A stretch of DNA of 64,000 nucleotides from Astropecten irregularis (GCA_963971285.1 OZ020261.1:1240001-1304000); one strand, 5' to 3'; counted from the first letter of the stretch, positions 23,401 through 35,544 are shown. The notes: generated by a model not told the origin, from the letters alone. Program-made: numbers and translations.

Positions 23401-23757
23401 AGCAGTCCGTGGTGAGGTGAGATGAGATGCAGTCCGTGGTGAGATTGGTAGCAGTCGGTGGTGAGATTGGTAGCAGTCTGTGGTGAGATTGGTAGCAGTC
23501 TGTGGTGAGATTGGTAGCAGTCTGTGGTGAGATTGGTAGCAGTCTGTGGTGAGATTGGTAGCAGTCGGTGGTGAGATTGGTAGCAGTCCGTGGTGAGATT
23601 GGTAGCAGTCTGTGGTGAGATTGGTAGCAGTCTGTGGTGAGATTGGTAGCAGTCTGTGGTGAGGTGAGATGAGATGCAGTCCGTGGTGAGATTGGTAGCA
23701 GTCGGTGGTGAGATTGGTAGCAGTCTGTGGTGAGATTGGTTGCAGTCTGTGGTGAGA
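23401..23757. repeat. 22-bp minisatellite
   Basis: About 16 copies of a 22-bp unit of the form GAGATTGGTAGCAGTCTGTGGT, with variants (GTCCGTGG, GTCGGTGG) and two longer interruptions that themselves match each other (GAGGTGAGATGAGATGCAGTC at 23415 and 23661). The long minus-strand frames of 142 and 156 codons are this repeat read through and are not genes. Confidence 0.9.
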
Positions 23758-24050
23758 GGGGGTTAACATTGTTCGTGATGAGGGGATCCAGTTCTTGGTG
23801 AAGCCCGATAAAATCTGACGGTAATGGAATGGAAATTGGAATGAGGAATTGCAAGAATAAAATTGATATTTATGTCTTGTCTCTTAATGCAATTTCATCA
23901 AAATTATGGAAAATAGGAATTTTATGATTTGCAACTATTATAGCCAAATTACTTCAAAAGTTCCTGTATTGTCCTCTCATAGTCTTTTAAATTTCATAGG
24001 AAACTAAAATTATTCTAATATAAATTGACATTATTCTGTTTCATTCAACA

Positions 24051-24175
24051 TATGGCTGGATAGACCAATTGGTATTAAGAGCGCTGGTACGGCATTCCAT
24101 AGGTCGATGGTTCAAATCATGGCCCACAATTTTTCACTTTTCAATGACCTAAAATTATTCCAGTCAGTTTCCCTT
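24051..24175 (+). repeat. tRNA-derived SINE copy
   Basis: TATGGCTGGATAGACCAATTGG is followed by GTCGATGGTTCAAATCATGG and the tail CAATGACCTAAAATTATTCC. It is the same family as the copy at 6984-7120. Confidence 0.65.
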
Positions 24176-24959
24176 GGCGTAAGTTATAGGATAGTTCATA
24201 GTCTGACACCATGGTAAACTGAAACAGGGAAATATGTCGTCCTGTGATCAGTATAGGCAAATGTGACATAGGGATATACAGTAGAAAATCCCACACGACA
24301 CAGAGATTCCATGATCAGTGTATTGTCATGGTTGGTTGACATAAGGACAAATATCCCATAGCAAGTGCACTATTATCCTGGTTAGGTCTGTTTAAACAGG
24401 GCTACCATCGAGAAGGTCCCAGGATGCCAGCCCCAACAAGCTGTCCGGATTGTCGGGTCCATCGCTTGACGAGGTTACGCCCGTAGGCATAGAGCCACGC
24501 CGGTTGTCCGGTCCGCCCCATTACCATCTGCTTGCCGCCCTCCGGTGCCGGATGGCCGGTAGAGGACGTACCAACGTTTGACCAACCTCGTGATAACAAG
24601 ACCATGGCCCTATCCCCGGCAGAGGACCATGATTACTTGCATCTTTAAGACGAGTCACTGCCCTATTGAAACAGCCGCTGGTAAGGCCCACACCCAAAAA
24701 TATCATTTTAGATATGACTAATTGATTCATTTATACAGGGGTGTGAGTGGCCTAAGAAAATAATCAGAAGACACTAAGGAAAAAAATAGCAGGTGTACAA
24801 AAAGCTCAAATTTTGATTTAAAATCTTAACAAAAAATCTGAAATCATATTAAAATCTGAAGTCTAACATCTCTGTAATAAGGTTTATTTAGTCAAAAACT
24901 ACATGTATTCTTCTAGATTTAAAAAAATTATTTTGTTTTATTATTATATTATTATTTTA

Positions 24960-25490
24960 CGCCTGCAAAAACATTAGGCCTACCCCCCCCCCAATACACA
25001 CACCGACCCCGCCCTCTTCTCTGACGCCCCTCCAACCAAAGTATAACACGCCCATGTGAATGGGAGACTTTTGAGAACCGGTCATCGAGTGAACAGCGCA
25101 GTCTCCCATTAGTAGCGTAATTACTATTCATCACAAAATTATTGCTTGCATGATAAATAAAATAAAAATAATATAAAAATAAATTACTACAATGTCCCCA
25201 TTATAATGATGAAAAGTCTTCCGCAGTTTTCAGAAAATTAATTTCTGAACTTCAATTAATGTATAGGCCTATATACAACCCACTCCCACAAACACCGACC
25301 ACGCCCACTATCTGACGCCCCTCGCACCAAACTATAACACGCCCATTCCTACCTATGTCGACGTGACTGAAATAGTGAAAACTCCGTGAAGAATTATTGT
25401 GAGCATGACGAAATATAAATGATTGTTATGTTCCCCATAGTGACAGGTCTTCCACAGTTTTCAGAAAATGAATTTCTGGACTTCCGTGAA
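24960..25490. repeat. Diverged tandem duplication, about 260 bp per unit
   Basis: The two units share the words CACCGACC(C/A)CGCCC, TCTGACGCCCCTC, TATAACACGCCCAT and CAGTTTTCAGAAAAT(T/G)AATT, in the same order, at 24990-25255 and 25290-25490. A weak third match (GAAGTCTTCCACAG) lies at 25733. Confidence 0.7.
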
Positions 25491-27514
25491 CGTAAGCCCA
25501 ACTTTTGTCTGTGTCGTCATCAACTGTACGTCCAAAAGCATTCAATCACCCACATGCAAAATTATCTTGTTCGGCCAATTTGCTCAACTAGAAAACCCCG
25601 TTTTACCTCAATAAGAGATCACCAAGTGTCCAGACTTACATTAATATGACCTCTAGTCGTTCTTTATTCTCTATTAAGCTTCCCTACACTCAAAATGAAA
25701 GCTTTCTGGGTGAATTCTACTCACAAATTGCCGAAGTCTTCCACAGATGTCGTCACCGACTTTCGCTTAATTCCCTCGACGCCATTTTAAATGAAGCGCC
25801 TACAAGCAGCGCATGCGCTGATGTAACTATCCATACGCCGATGACGTATTTCAAAAAATAGACAAGGTTTATACATGTACATACAAACAGAGACGATTTT
25901 CACGGAATCACCACATTACAAAATGTAATTCGCTCAGTTTTGAAAATCCGATATTTCTCCCTGTTTTTCGTATTGATAAATCGGCAGGGGAAAAGGGTAA
26001 AGTTGGCGAATACTACGACGAAAAAGAGTAGGCCTACCTTTTGCCATTTTGCCAATAATTATTCACTTGAAAATAAACATGAATTTTCTGCAAAAGAAAT
26101 GAATATTAATAGGCAGGTTTGATGGTTATATCCTTCCTGTGGCTGCTTTCAGCTATACCCCTTGGGACAATTTAAGACAAAATAATTCCAAAAAGACATA
26201 TCATATTTACCTTGAGAAGGCCACATATAGAAAGGGGGTAAGTCCCTTGCCATTTCTTCATTTCCTGTTCGAAAAAATAATCTTAATCTATCTTGATCTT
26301 TTCAAAGAACCCAATGTACACTTTTCATGATAGAAATAATGAGTCCAAATGGTAACCTTTTTTATCAAAATGCTAATACCAAAATGGGCCCTGAATGTTT
26401 CAATGCTACAAATATCATCAATTTACAAAACAAAACTATCCGAAAAAGGTCCCAAACCCTTGACATTTCATGTTAGCATTCACATTTCCAATTCCGTAAT
26501 CTTAAGATTACCTGCATGATTGTAAATATTTTCCTCCCAAAATATTTCCACGCCATATCCTTTGACCTTAATTACGCAACCCCTCAAAATAAGAGACTAT
26601 GTGCGTCTATCCTGGCGTAACTCTGACGTCAACTTCGGAGAATTCTGAGCCAAATATAGCCATTGGATTCAACAGTGATTGCAGTAGTCTGTGTATGGTA
26701 AAGACTGTGTACGTCGTGGGGCGTGGGATGGTAAGGAACGGACGCATTGTTATGTCAATAACAAACTAATTGTCGCCGTTTATGGGCAGAGCGTACGAAA
26801 GAATGAGCTACTCCACTGACTCTGCAATTTGATCGTTTTCAAATCAACCGAAGACAAGATAGTAGAGTGGCATTTCCAATCCAGAGCGCTTTACATCCGT
26901 GGAACTTCAATAAAAAGGCATTTACGCGTATTTATTTTGTTGCCTTGGATATGCATTCAAATAAAAGGAAATGTGAAACGAACTCCCACTTGAAGTCGCG
27001 GCATCGTCTCACTGCGGGCGTTAGAAATAACACGCCTCTCAATAGCAGGCGCTTCGTGATACAAAACAGAACTGCCTACACAATACATTCAATAGATTTA
27101 TTGTATGTTTTTATTTCCTTTTCCGTCGCCCGGTGACGGAAAAAGCAAGCCTCAAATTCCATCAGGTGGTTATTTGAAAACCCTGGGTTTATTCTTTACA
27201 CTGACCTTTTCCCGAGGAGGGATCCGATTTCCCCTTAAGAAGTTTGTTCCTTTTTTTATTGTGCAGCCGCCAAAATAGATTCAAAAGGCAAGAAATGTCC
27301 CGGGAAAACAACCTGTAGGCCTACCTTATATGATAATTATAGGCTCTCCGCATGTACCAACCCCCGATTAATCTTCTGAAGGTCATTAATTACTTCCCCA
27401 AATACCTTTTTTTAATCAAAAATACCTAACTTGAAAAAAAAAAAAATAAGAAGAGACATTATGTCTGTGCATGGTCATACATTGGGATTTGAAAGTAAAA
27501 ACACGCCCTCTATT
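25491..27514. other. Spacer, no gene seen
   Basis: Mixed-composition sequence without a supported exon or a repeat family I could match elsewhere in the window. Confidence 0.4.
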
Positions 27515-27713
27515 GTACTATACACCGATCCGACGGCGCGACCAAGGAGGTAGGAAACACCCGCCATTGCTGCAGTGTCCCCAGCCGCCTTTTGTCCAGC
27601 ACACTCTGTACTGCAGGGTGTACGTCCCCTACTAATAATGGGACAAAAGGTGGGCGGGGACGCTGCAGTAATGGCGGATGGTAAGTCGTGCCGTCGGATC
27701 AGTGTATATTGTA
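27515..27713. mobile_element. GC-rich fold-back MITE, family I
   Basis: The left end TACTATACACCGATCCGACGG is inverted against the right end CCGTCGGATCAGTGTATATTG. Further inner arms pair: CCGCCATTGCTGCAG with CTGCAGTAATGGCGG, and CCGCCTTTTGTCC with GGACAAAAGG. This is the only copy in the window. Confidence 0.8.
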
Positions 27714-28649
27714 CTCTATTGCTTAAGGTTGCACCCAAGTAAATAAACTCCCATAGACCGTAGTGGTAAATCTTCGAACTTCAAAATTCATTAAAAAAAT
27801 ATACAGAACTCTCACAGCTGTTCAAGTTGCACAGAAAAATTATGATGAACATGTCACCTTTCATTTTCTTTTCATTTTATGGTAGGGTGACCATTGCGTT
27901 TTTGAGATATACTCATTCTCAGCTGACCACGCCTAAAACAAGGTATGGATCACTCCAGTCAAAGAAGCCATTTAAAAAAAATCCCTCTGCAAAGCGGCTG
28001 AAATAGAACCACTTTCTAACCCAATTGCGTCAAAAATGGTCACAAATGGAAGCCCAGAGTCCAGGCAGGAGGTCCAGTGCCATATTTTTTCAATCCTTCA
28101 TTTTCATAGCTCTCACAACTCTCTTATTTAAAATATATTGAGTGCTTAACTTTTATTAATGAGCTCGGCGGACGGATTTTGGCACTATTTAATTGGGTGC
28201 ACCCTTAAGGGCCTCATTATTAGTCTTTAATAAAAGGGCGACCTCTTGTGTCTTTCAGCAAAGTTAAATAGCGACCTCTATCGACCTTAAGAAAAGCTGC
28301 CTCTAAGTTCAGTTTCTGACAAGTTCATAACAGAATCAACTCGATAACAAATTCATCGTTTGATGCAAAGCAAAATATGCCCTCTTGATAATTATTTATG
28401 ATCATCAAATATTATCAATATACAAGGGAAATCAACGAAATAAAATCGCCATTGCAATGATTCTTATCGAATATCAAGATATTTTGTTTTAATTTTCACA
28501 AATTCTCACACCAGCATACTAAAAATTACAAATAAATACATAACATTAAAATCATCACATGATTGCAAATAACAAACCATTAGACTTATTTCAAGTCGAT
28601 AAATAGAAATACTAATCTATATACAAGGTTAGACTCTTATTCGTGCGCT

Positions 28650-28960
28650 TAGTCACAGTGGCTTAAGGCAAACCAGCCCGAAGAGCACGAGCAAGAGACT
28701 ACTACTATTCGACCAATACAAAAAGGCATTGCACGCGCATGCGCGCAGGGTATAGGGCCGAAAAGAAGATTGGGTGCCGAACACGCCTCAATCCGCCTTC
28801 CCCTTCCCTGATTGGACAAACCAAACCCTTCTATAACCAATGGGGATGCAGCAAAATCAAAGCCAGCCTTGACGTCATCACTCTGATCCACCCAACTCCC
28901 TTTGTGTTAATTGTGCACACTGCCCTCAAGAGTTAAGTTCCTGTTCGCATTGTTAGCAAC
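28650..28960. promoter_or_regulatory. Promoter-like block with NRF1, CCAAT and CRE words
   Basis: A perfect NRF1-type palindrome GCGCATGCGC lies at 28735-28744. CCAAT boxes lie near 28712 (GACCAATAC) and 28837 (ACCAATGG), with an inverted ATTGG at 28812, and GACGTCATC at 28871. The block is CpG-richer than its surroundings. No coding exon is visible within 3 kb on either side, so it may serve a non-coding or long-intron transcript. Confidence 0.35.
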
Positions 28961-28964
28961 GGCT

Positions 28965-29065
28965 ATGGCTTGCTCTTAATGTAAAACACGCATTAGTATA
29001 AGCCTTTCCTTGAAGCAACTTAAAGGATTAGTCGCAGCCACAGCCATAGCCACAGCCACAGCCGG
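28965..29065. repeat. GGCTATGGCT / AGCCACAGCCATAGCC repeat fragment
   Basis: AACGGCTATGGCTTGCTC is followed 50 bp later by repeated AGCCACAGCC/AGCCATAGCC words. The same words occur in the inverted-repeat elements near 34.6, 45.9 and 63.4 kb. Confidence 0.55.
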
Positions 29066-29414
29066 TCCCACGAATACGAACAGGACCTTATGAGGGATCA
29101 CAGACCCCAAAAAGCAATACTAAATAATTATAATACCAAAAAAACAGTACAAAATTTGAAGAACTTTGCAAATAAATGCAAAAGGCAAATTCGTAAACAT
29201 TCATAATTATTAAAGGAAAATAAAAAATAGCGGTAACACTCCAGCCCACTACAATTTACAATTACAAATATAAGCAAAGGAGTCAAGATACCAGACAGAA
29301 ACCTCTTATGAGAGTTTATGTGTGTTTAGAGACTTAACGTTTCGTTCTGAAAAAAGAAAAGAGAAAAAGATAAACAAAGTACATGTATGCTATCTAAAAT
29401 GAAGTCTACACAAG

Positions 29415-29571
29415 AAATAAACTGCTGCAAACTGCTCATCAGCCAAAATGACCTGAAATATATCAAATGCTTAAAGTTAGGAGGGCCTGACGCGTTTCGA
29501 TCCTAGCAGGATCTTTCTCAAAGGCTGAGAAAGATCCTGCTAGGATCGAAACGCGTCAGGCCCTCCTAACT
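29415..29571. repeat. Family K head-to-head pair with a perfect 46-bp inverted repeat
   Basis: The arms at 29475-29520 and 29526-29571 are exact reverse complements, separated by 5 bp (AAGGC). Each arm is a full family K core including GATCCT/AGGATC and the ACGCGT palindrome. The left side also keeps the family tail (CTGCAAACTGCTCATCAGCC). Confidence 0.9.
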
Positions 29572-30986
29572 AAAATGAAGTCTACCAACACCGTAAAGAC
29601 AATTCAGTATTCTGATTGGCCAAATCGGTGATACGTGTTATGTTCTCAACAATGACCATAATTTCCTTCAAATGGCGATCAAAAATTGTACAAATTTAGG
29701 ATTTGTTTTCACAGTGACAACAGAAAATTTAAGAGACAGAAGTCCAGTTTACACCAATAAACTTAGTTTACAAAAAAAACAACTCATAGCTGCATTTTAA
29801 AGACCCGTTTCGTACCATAATTCATTTTCATTTTGTCTCTAATGTTTCATTTACAAAATGTGATCAACCTTTCCTCCAAGAAAATCTTCATTAGTAAATT
29901 TCTGACCAAATTCTGAAGAAAACCAAACCTTGTTGACCATTAACAATTCCCAACTCCTTCGAAAAAAATATGACATCTGTTTATGAAATAGCCTTAATAA
30001 TCAACTTAGTTCAATACGAATTAGCGTTTAATATTCAATGTTCGTACAACGCCTGCGCACATCCTCACATTCTGATTGACTGATCCTTGGTCACATGTTG
30101 TTTGACGTATGCATTGTGCAACCCACAGCGCAAACGCCAATCGCAAAGCTAGACGTTCTATTACATGGTGGATAGTACTTCCATTGCACCGAAAAGTCAG
30201 AAAGTAAGGATTTACTTAAGCTTGGGGAAATTAACTGATGAAATGAAACCATGATATGAAGAAAATCCAAATAGAATGAATTAACTCTTATCCATTAACA
30301 GAAAAACAAAACTATTTCTCTTGGATGAAAATCGTCTGATTTGAGTCTGAGTTATAAAAGTCACTTCATGCAATCTCAAGAAGACAAAATCTACTCGAAA
30401 TTCATAAACACAAAATAATACTATTGACCTTCATCCTTAAAATTTGAAAGTAGAATTAATTTACAGTCAATTATCGTTATTTCTATTGACGGGTATTGTT
30501 GGTGGATGTAGTCTAGTAGAAAAGGACCTAATTTCCGACATCTATGTTGTACTTATTACAGCCAATTAAAAAAATGTGGAAATAAAGGAAAATCGTATTC
30601 TGAATGTCACTGAAAACTTGAATACAACGCTAACTCGTATTATGCACAGAGTCGGAAGTGGGGCCGTTTCACAAAAAAAGTCATATTTTCCGAGGTAATT
30701 AGGAAACTGACGAAGCATTATGCCACAGTGAACAGCCAACAAAGTAGGTTTGCAACACACATATTAACTAGAAGTAATTCTTCTGAAAAGATTTTATCAG
30801 TTTAAGTCTACATTCCCATAAACAATTAGCATTTATTTTAGGTCGTACGTCTCTTTTAATATTCTTTGTATTGTGTGAATTTTTAAGAGGACTATTTTTT
30901 CGAGAGAAGGAAAGCTATTTTGAAGCATATTCCGTAAGGAATGACTACAAAGAACACCTGGTTTGGGCAAGTACTTTTTGAGTATT
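29572..30986. other. Spacer, no gene seen
   Basis: AT-rich, without supported exons or matched repeats. Confidence 0.4.
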
Positions 30987-31035
30987 GGGTCTCCTGATGA
31001 TGACTAGAGCAGGCCTAGTCGAAACGTTGAGACTT
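30987..31035 (+). ncRNA. Hammerhead ribozyme-like motif
   Basis: Stem I is GTCTC (30989-30993) with GAGAC (31029-31033), a perfect 5-bp pairing that two G-T pairs can extend. The core CTGATGA (30994-31000) matches CUGANGA. One extra T follows. Stem II is GACTAG (31002-31007) with CTAGTC (31015-31020). Then come GAA, the palindromic ACGT (31024-31027) as a minimal stem III, and T at the cleavage position. This is the type I layout described for minimal hammerheads of Penelope-like elements and retrozymes, which work as dimers when stem III is this short. The extra base after the core may impair activity. Confidence 0.55.
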
Positions 31036-32412
31036 TACGAGAAGTGCGAAAGTACGAACGATTCTTAAATGGTGTTTCTGCAAACCGATCCACATAGATT
31101 TGTTTTGTTACCGACTACGAGCACTTGAAGGTAAATACAGTAAATGCCATTTTTCCGTGAAACATTAATGGTAGATCTTATCGGCCATCTTGAATAAAAA
31201 AACAACATCGACAGTACAAATTGCCTACAAACTGCCTACAATATCAATGCACTACTTTTGTTGAACAAGTATTTGAACTAGAAAGTTGGCAACAAAACTG
31301 ACTCAAAACTAGGACAAGAATTTGACGCTATAGGAAATTATTGTATCCCCAGATAGCAGACTAAGTAAAATACGGGCCAAATTGTGTTTATCAGTTCTTC
31401 CGTGGAAAACCGATGGTCAAATTTAGCTTGAAGTGAGGAGTGATTTTACTGATGGAAACAAGACTAGTCGTAATGGTCACAGATAAGGCTGCACGTTTAC
31501 CTCCAGGCGCAAAAACGAGCACAAGATAACAAGGTGTACGGGATTACCAACAAACGGAAAGACGGCGTCCCCAGACGGCTGGTAATGGAGTCTAATCGCT
31601 TAACCCAATTCGATCAGCTCAAAGATTTCAGCTGTTAATAAACTGCACTCGAAATTCTTCAGGAAAATGTGACCTACTTCACGAATTACATCAGTTGCTT
31701 GCTTTATCGTGAAGGACAATACATTGTTAGTTTGTTGTGAGTGAAAAACACTCATAATTAAACATGGCGGCAGGTCCAACTAAGAAACTAATAATAATAA
31801 TAAAATGTGCCAAATCTTTCGTATGCTAGATATACGTGTTCAGTATTTTCTTATGGAGGATTCAATTTATGAGATTATTTTTCTTCTTTAGAATATGAAG
31901 CCATTGCCCCTTTAAAGACCCACGGGCTTAGTTCGGTAAATTGATGAGTAGGCTAAGTGTACAATTCAATATACACTTGACCCCTCAGGCTACTGTCAAT
32001 TAGCGCCTTTAAAGTGACAATAGATATGACAACTGCACTTTCAATTGATTTTTCTTTTTAGGCAGATACGTGGAAAGATGTCGAGTGCCGAAAATATTTT
32101 CAGTTTTTAAAGTAGGATGGACTTTGCTTGTTCTTTGGACAAAGCTGTGTGTAGTGGCCACCTTGGCAATTTGCCAACCTGCTTAAAGCCGTCGCATTAG
32201 TGCTTAAGATGTCTGGTAAGTAGCAAGCTTAGGCCTAATACTGAGAAACGTGAGTCTGAGCTGACATTGTGGGATAATGTTTTGTGTCCATGAGAAATAT
32301 ACTTTACAGTGTTTGATAAGTTCTGTCCAACTTGGAGTACGTAAGTACCAACAATAGAACAGGTCATTCAAAATGCAGCTATTGCACAACAATGTAAATG
32401 ACAATCATGTCA
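31036..32412. other. Spacer, no gene seen
   Basis: AT-rich with no supported exon. An (AAT)n run lies near 31790. Confidence 0.4.
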
Positions 32413-32781
32413 ACAGCGCCCTCTACTGACTGCATTTGAAATGTGGCAGTCTAGACATCAATGACAGTGTGTGCATTTTCCCCCATCCGGGTCAAAGACT
32501 GTAGAGGGCGCTCCAAGTACCAGGATACAATTGAATTATTATAATTTCTCAACAAGTATATCTGAGTGCAAAAACTTAACAATCCACACCAGAAGAGGGC
32601 GCTATAATAAAACTACAAAAAAGTTTCTCACTGCATTATGCCAACTTCAACATAAGTTGGTTAAAACACATTATCATACATTTCAAATTTAACAAATAAA
32701 TTTACATAATTTTATGTAAATAGACATTAAAATAATAATCATAGTGCCTTGAAAAGGTGTTACAGCGCCCTCTTGTGGTGA
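32413..32781. promoter_or_regulatory. Cluster of four CTCF-like motifs
   Basis: The motifs are at 32413-32433 (minus strand, AGTAGAGGGCGCTGTT), 32498-32514 (plus, CTGTAGAGGGCGCTCC), 32586-32605 (plus, CCAGAAGAGGGCGCTAT) and 32761-32781 (minus, CCACAAGAGGGCGCTGTA). All fit the bilaterian CTCF core CCASNAGRKGGCGC closely, the last best. A fifth, CCAATAGAGGGCAGCAG, lies at 33754-33770. The orientations are -, +, +, -. Occupancy is not shown by sequence. Confidence 0.45.
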
Positions 32782-34099
32782 CATGGGTATGAGATAATTA
32801 TTCACATTTGTCATGTAATAATATTGCTACATTTCATTAAATCCGTTATGCCACTTTACATAAGTAAATGAAACAAATCTCACATATAGACAAGATACTT
32901 TAAAAGATTACATTACCGTTCACAAGAAAATAAAGATTCTGTATATTTTCTTTAAACTGACATCAATTGCACTCAACACACAAACAGTTACTGCGAAGTC
33001 CCTACCTACAAACTGGCAAACTGCAAATAAGCATTGAAAGAAAATATTGTTAATCAATTGGCAAAATCTCAAAAAAAGGGGGCAATTTTGCTTGTGTAAA
33101 GCTTTTTTGTGTGTTTTTATCAAATCAAATATTTTCCTGGGTGAACTTTGACCAAAAATAAAAGAACTTTTATTTTTGATGCTGAAACTTTAAAGCTTAA
33201 GGCCACTTTAATACTGCTGTTAAACATAGCTTTGTGGAAACATGTCCAAAAAAATAAAATAATAATAAAAAGCGAACCGAAACAACATCAGAGAGATTTT
33301 TTCAACTGGTTTGTGCATGCATCGTTTGCTGGTTAAAACTGCGCCGGTCATATTTGAGCCAGGCCGGACTAGTTTCTGTTGGTCAAATTGTTACCGGTCA
33401 GTATTGGCAGTTTGGTCATTTTCTCACCAATCACCATTCCCTTGACCATCACCATTCTCCATTCACCATCAGGGATAAAGGACTGGTTCACGGTGCAAAA
33501 TAAAAAAAACACAAATCGTCCCTCCAAAAAACAACTTCAAACCCCGCCTACAAATCAATAAAAATAACTCTACACTATTTGTTTTTGTTTTGTTTACACC
33601 TACTGTCTTTTTTTCAACCAAATAAGATGCAAATTTCAAAAAGATGCTAAGCATGAAACAAATCTGCTAAGCGTAAAAGCCTTACAGATTACTAGTCTTG
33701 ACTGGCAATGTTTGTTTTGTTAATGTTGAGTACAATGTCAACTCTATGCATTGCCAATAGAGGGCAGCAGACACAATGTTCATTTTAAGCCAGGCATAGA
33801 CTGGTTCCCAGTCACTTCTTTATTTTCCATCTTCAATTAACAAAACAAACATCACCAGTCAAGTCTAGCAGATTACCACCGAAAATTGCAAAGGATATAT
33901 TGCTCCTCAGTAGTACCAGGAGGTTTTGTTGTTTAGCCTGGAATTTTTAGCTAGTAACCCATGAGTTTTTTGTGCATAGCAACTTGGTGAAATTGGCATT
34001 GGATCCTACATAAAATGAGCCGGTGCACAGAAGGAATTTAGAACTGTTGTTAAACTACCCCATGCCTGAAGCCAGTCTAGCCTATTCACTCCCACTGTC
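32782..34099. other. Spacer, no gene seen
   Basis: AT-rich. It holds only the single CTCF-like site at 33754-33770. Confidence 0.4.
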
Positions 34100-34340
34100 T
34101 GGGGCCAATTTCATAGAGCTGCTTAGCACAAAATTTCCTTAAGCATGAAAAGTCTCCCTTGAACAAACAGGATTGCCAATCAAAGTTTCATGTGATGTTT
34201 ACTTCTTCAGACTTGAATTCAGCCATCATTTACTGAGCATAACATTCACAAGGAGTTTTGTCTGGCATATTGATTTCATTTACTGAGGTTTTGGTGCTTA
34301 AGCAAATTTTGGTGTTTAGCAGCTCTATGAAATTGGCCCC
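34100..34340. mobile_element. Fold-back MITE, family D (copy 1)
   Basis: The left end TGGGGCCAATTTCATAGAGC is inverted against the right end GCTCTATGAAATTGGCCCC. Inner words CTTAGCACAAAATTT and AAATTTTGGTGTTTAGC extend the arms. A better-preserved copy lies at 39757-39999. Confidence 0.8.
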
Positions 34341-34384
34341 TGGTTCACGATCAGGCGCTCACTTTGGCAAAGTGATTCTTTTCT

Positions 34385-34425
34385 TGTCTTCCATCTTGGG
34401 GGCCCTGGTTCGAATCCCACCAGAG
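34385..34425 (+). repeat. B-box tRNA-like remnant
   Basis: CCCTGGTTCGAATCCCACC matches a pol III B box with its T-arm. The upstream tRNA half is degraded. Confidence 0.4.
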
Positions 34426-34554
34426 GATTTCAGTGGATCAGTCCTTAAACCTGATTATGGGTTTTCCGTAAAATACATTCTTTGATTTTTACCTTTCTTC
34501 TTGCATTTTATTAATGTCATTCAATTCTTGTCTTTTCTGCATAAGTCACCATAC

Positions 34555-34800
34555 TGCAACCAATGAGCAAGGCTGACTGGTAACCAATAGCCATATCATG
34601 TTTAAATGCGGCAGAATGCAGCAGGGAACCAGTGGCAATGAGGGGATCGACTAGACTGGATCTGCATGAATGGCTGCAGCTATGGCTGTTGCTATGGGCA
34701 ACAGCAGCCCATATGCATTGATTGTGTGTGGGAATATGCTTAGCAACAGCCATAGTTATTGATTCAATTCTGGCCTCAGACAAGTTTACGGTCTCGGAGC
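34555..34800. repeat. Inverted-repeat element, GGCTATGGCT family
   Basis: GACTAGACTGGATCTGCATG and CTATGGCTGTTGCTATGG on the left pair with CTTAGCAACAGCCATAG and TTGATTCAATTCTGG on the right. A similar arrangement occurs at 45875-46025. Confidence 0.6.
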
Positions 34801-35025
34801 ACAAATCCAGAATTACCACCATTTGGCTAATGTCTTTCTGAACCATGCCCAGATTAAACTCTAATTTGAAAACTCATCAAGCTACGTCCTAAACCCTAAA
34901 CTACCTCAAAATTACAAACTGGGACTGTTTCATCGAACTAATTAGCACACAATTTGCTGAGCACAGAGGGTTCTTAAGGCAGGAACTCTGTTCTACTTAT
35001 TTGAAGAGTAATTTTCCCCTAGGCC

Positions 35026-35272
35026 AAGGGCACCAAGGCAATGACCAGGGGCATTAAGGCAATGACCAGGGCACCAAGGCAATGACCAGGGGCACCAAGG
35101 CAATGACCAGGGACACCAAGACAATGGCTAGGGGCACCAAGGCAATGACCAGGGGCACCAAGGCAATGACCAGAGGCACCAAGGCAATGACCAGAGGCAC
35201 CAAGGCAATGACCAGAGGCACCAAGGCAATGACCAGGGGCACCAAGGCAATGACCAAGCACACCAAGGCAGG
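35026..35272. repeat. 21-bp minisatellite
   Basis: About 11 copies of GCACCAAGGCAATGACCAGG(G/A). Because 21 is a multiple of three, all frames stay open (for example TRGTKAM repeats on +). No start context or homology supports a protein. Confidence 0.9.
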
Positions 35273-35544
35273 TGCACTGAAGCAAACACAAAGGTTAGTA
35301 GGTTACCAGCTTAAATATCATTCAATGTACACTACTGGTAGCTGGTTCCCATAAGATCAGCCATGATTTTGTACTCAGCAAAACTATCTGCTGAACAGTG
35401 CCATGAAAGGAATCCCATAATCACCTAGAAACACTGTAACATTTACAACACCATATTCATGGTAAACTTCAATAATTTAGCTTGGAAAAATATCAAGAAA
35501 ATTGGCAGCCAAGATTTTAGCCAGTGGAGTGTTCGGGGATCTTT

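Noticed and set aside
23401-23757. CRISPR-like array
   Set aside because: Direct repeats without unique spacers, in an animal genome; it is a minisatellite.
23341-23854. 142- and 156-codon minus-strand repetitive frames
   Set aside because: The 22-bp repeat stays open by chance and the translated 22-residue period is just three repeat units.
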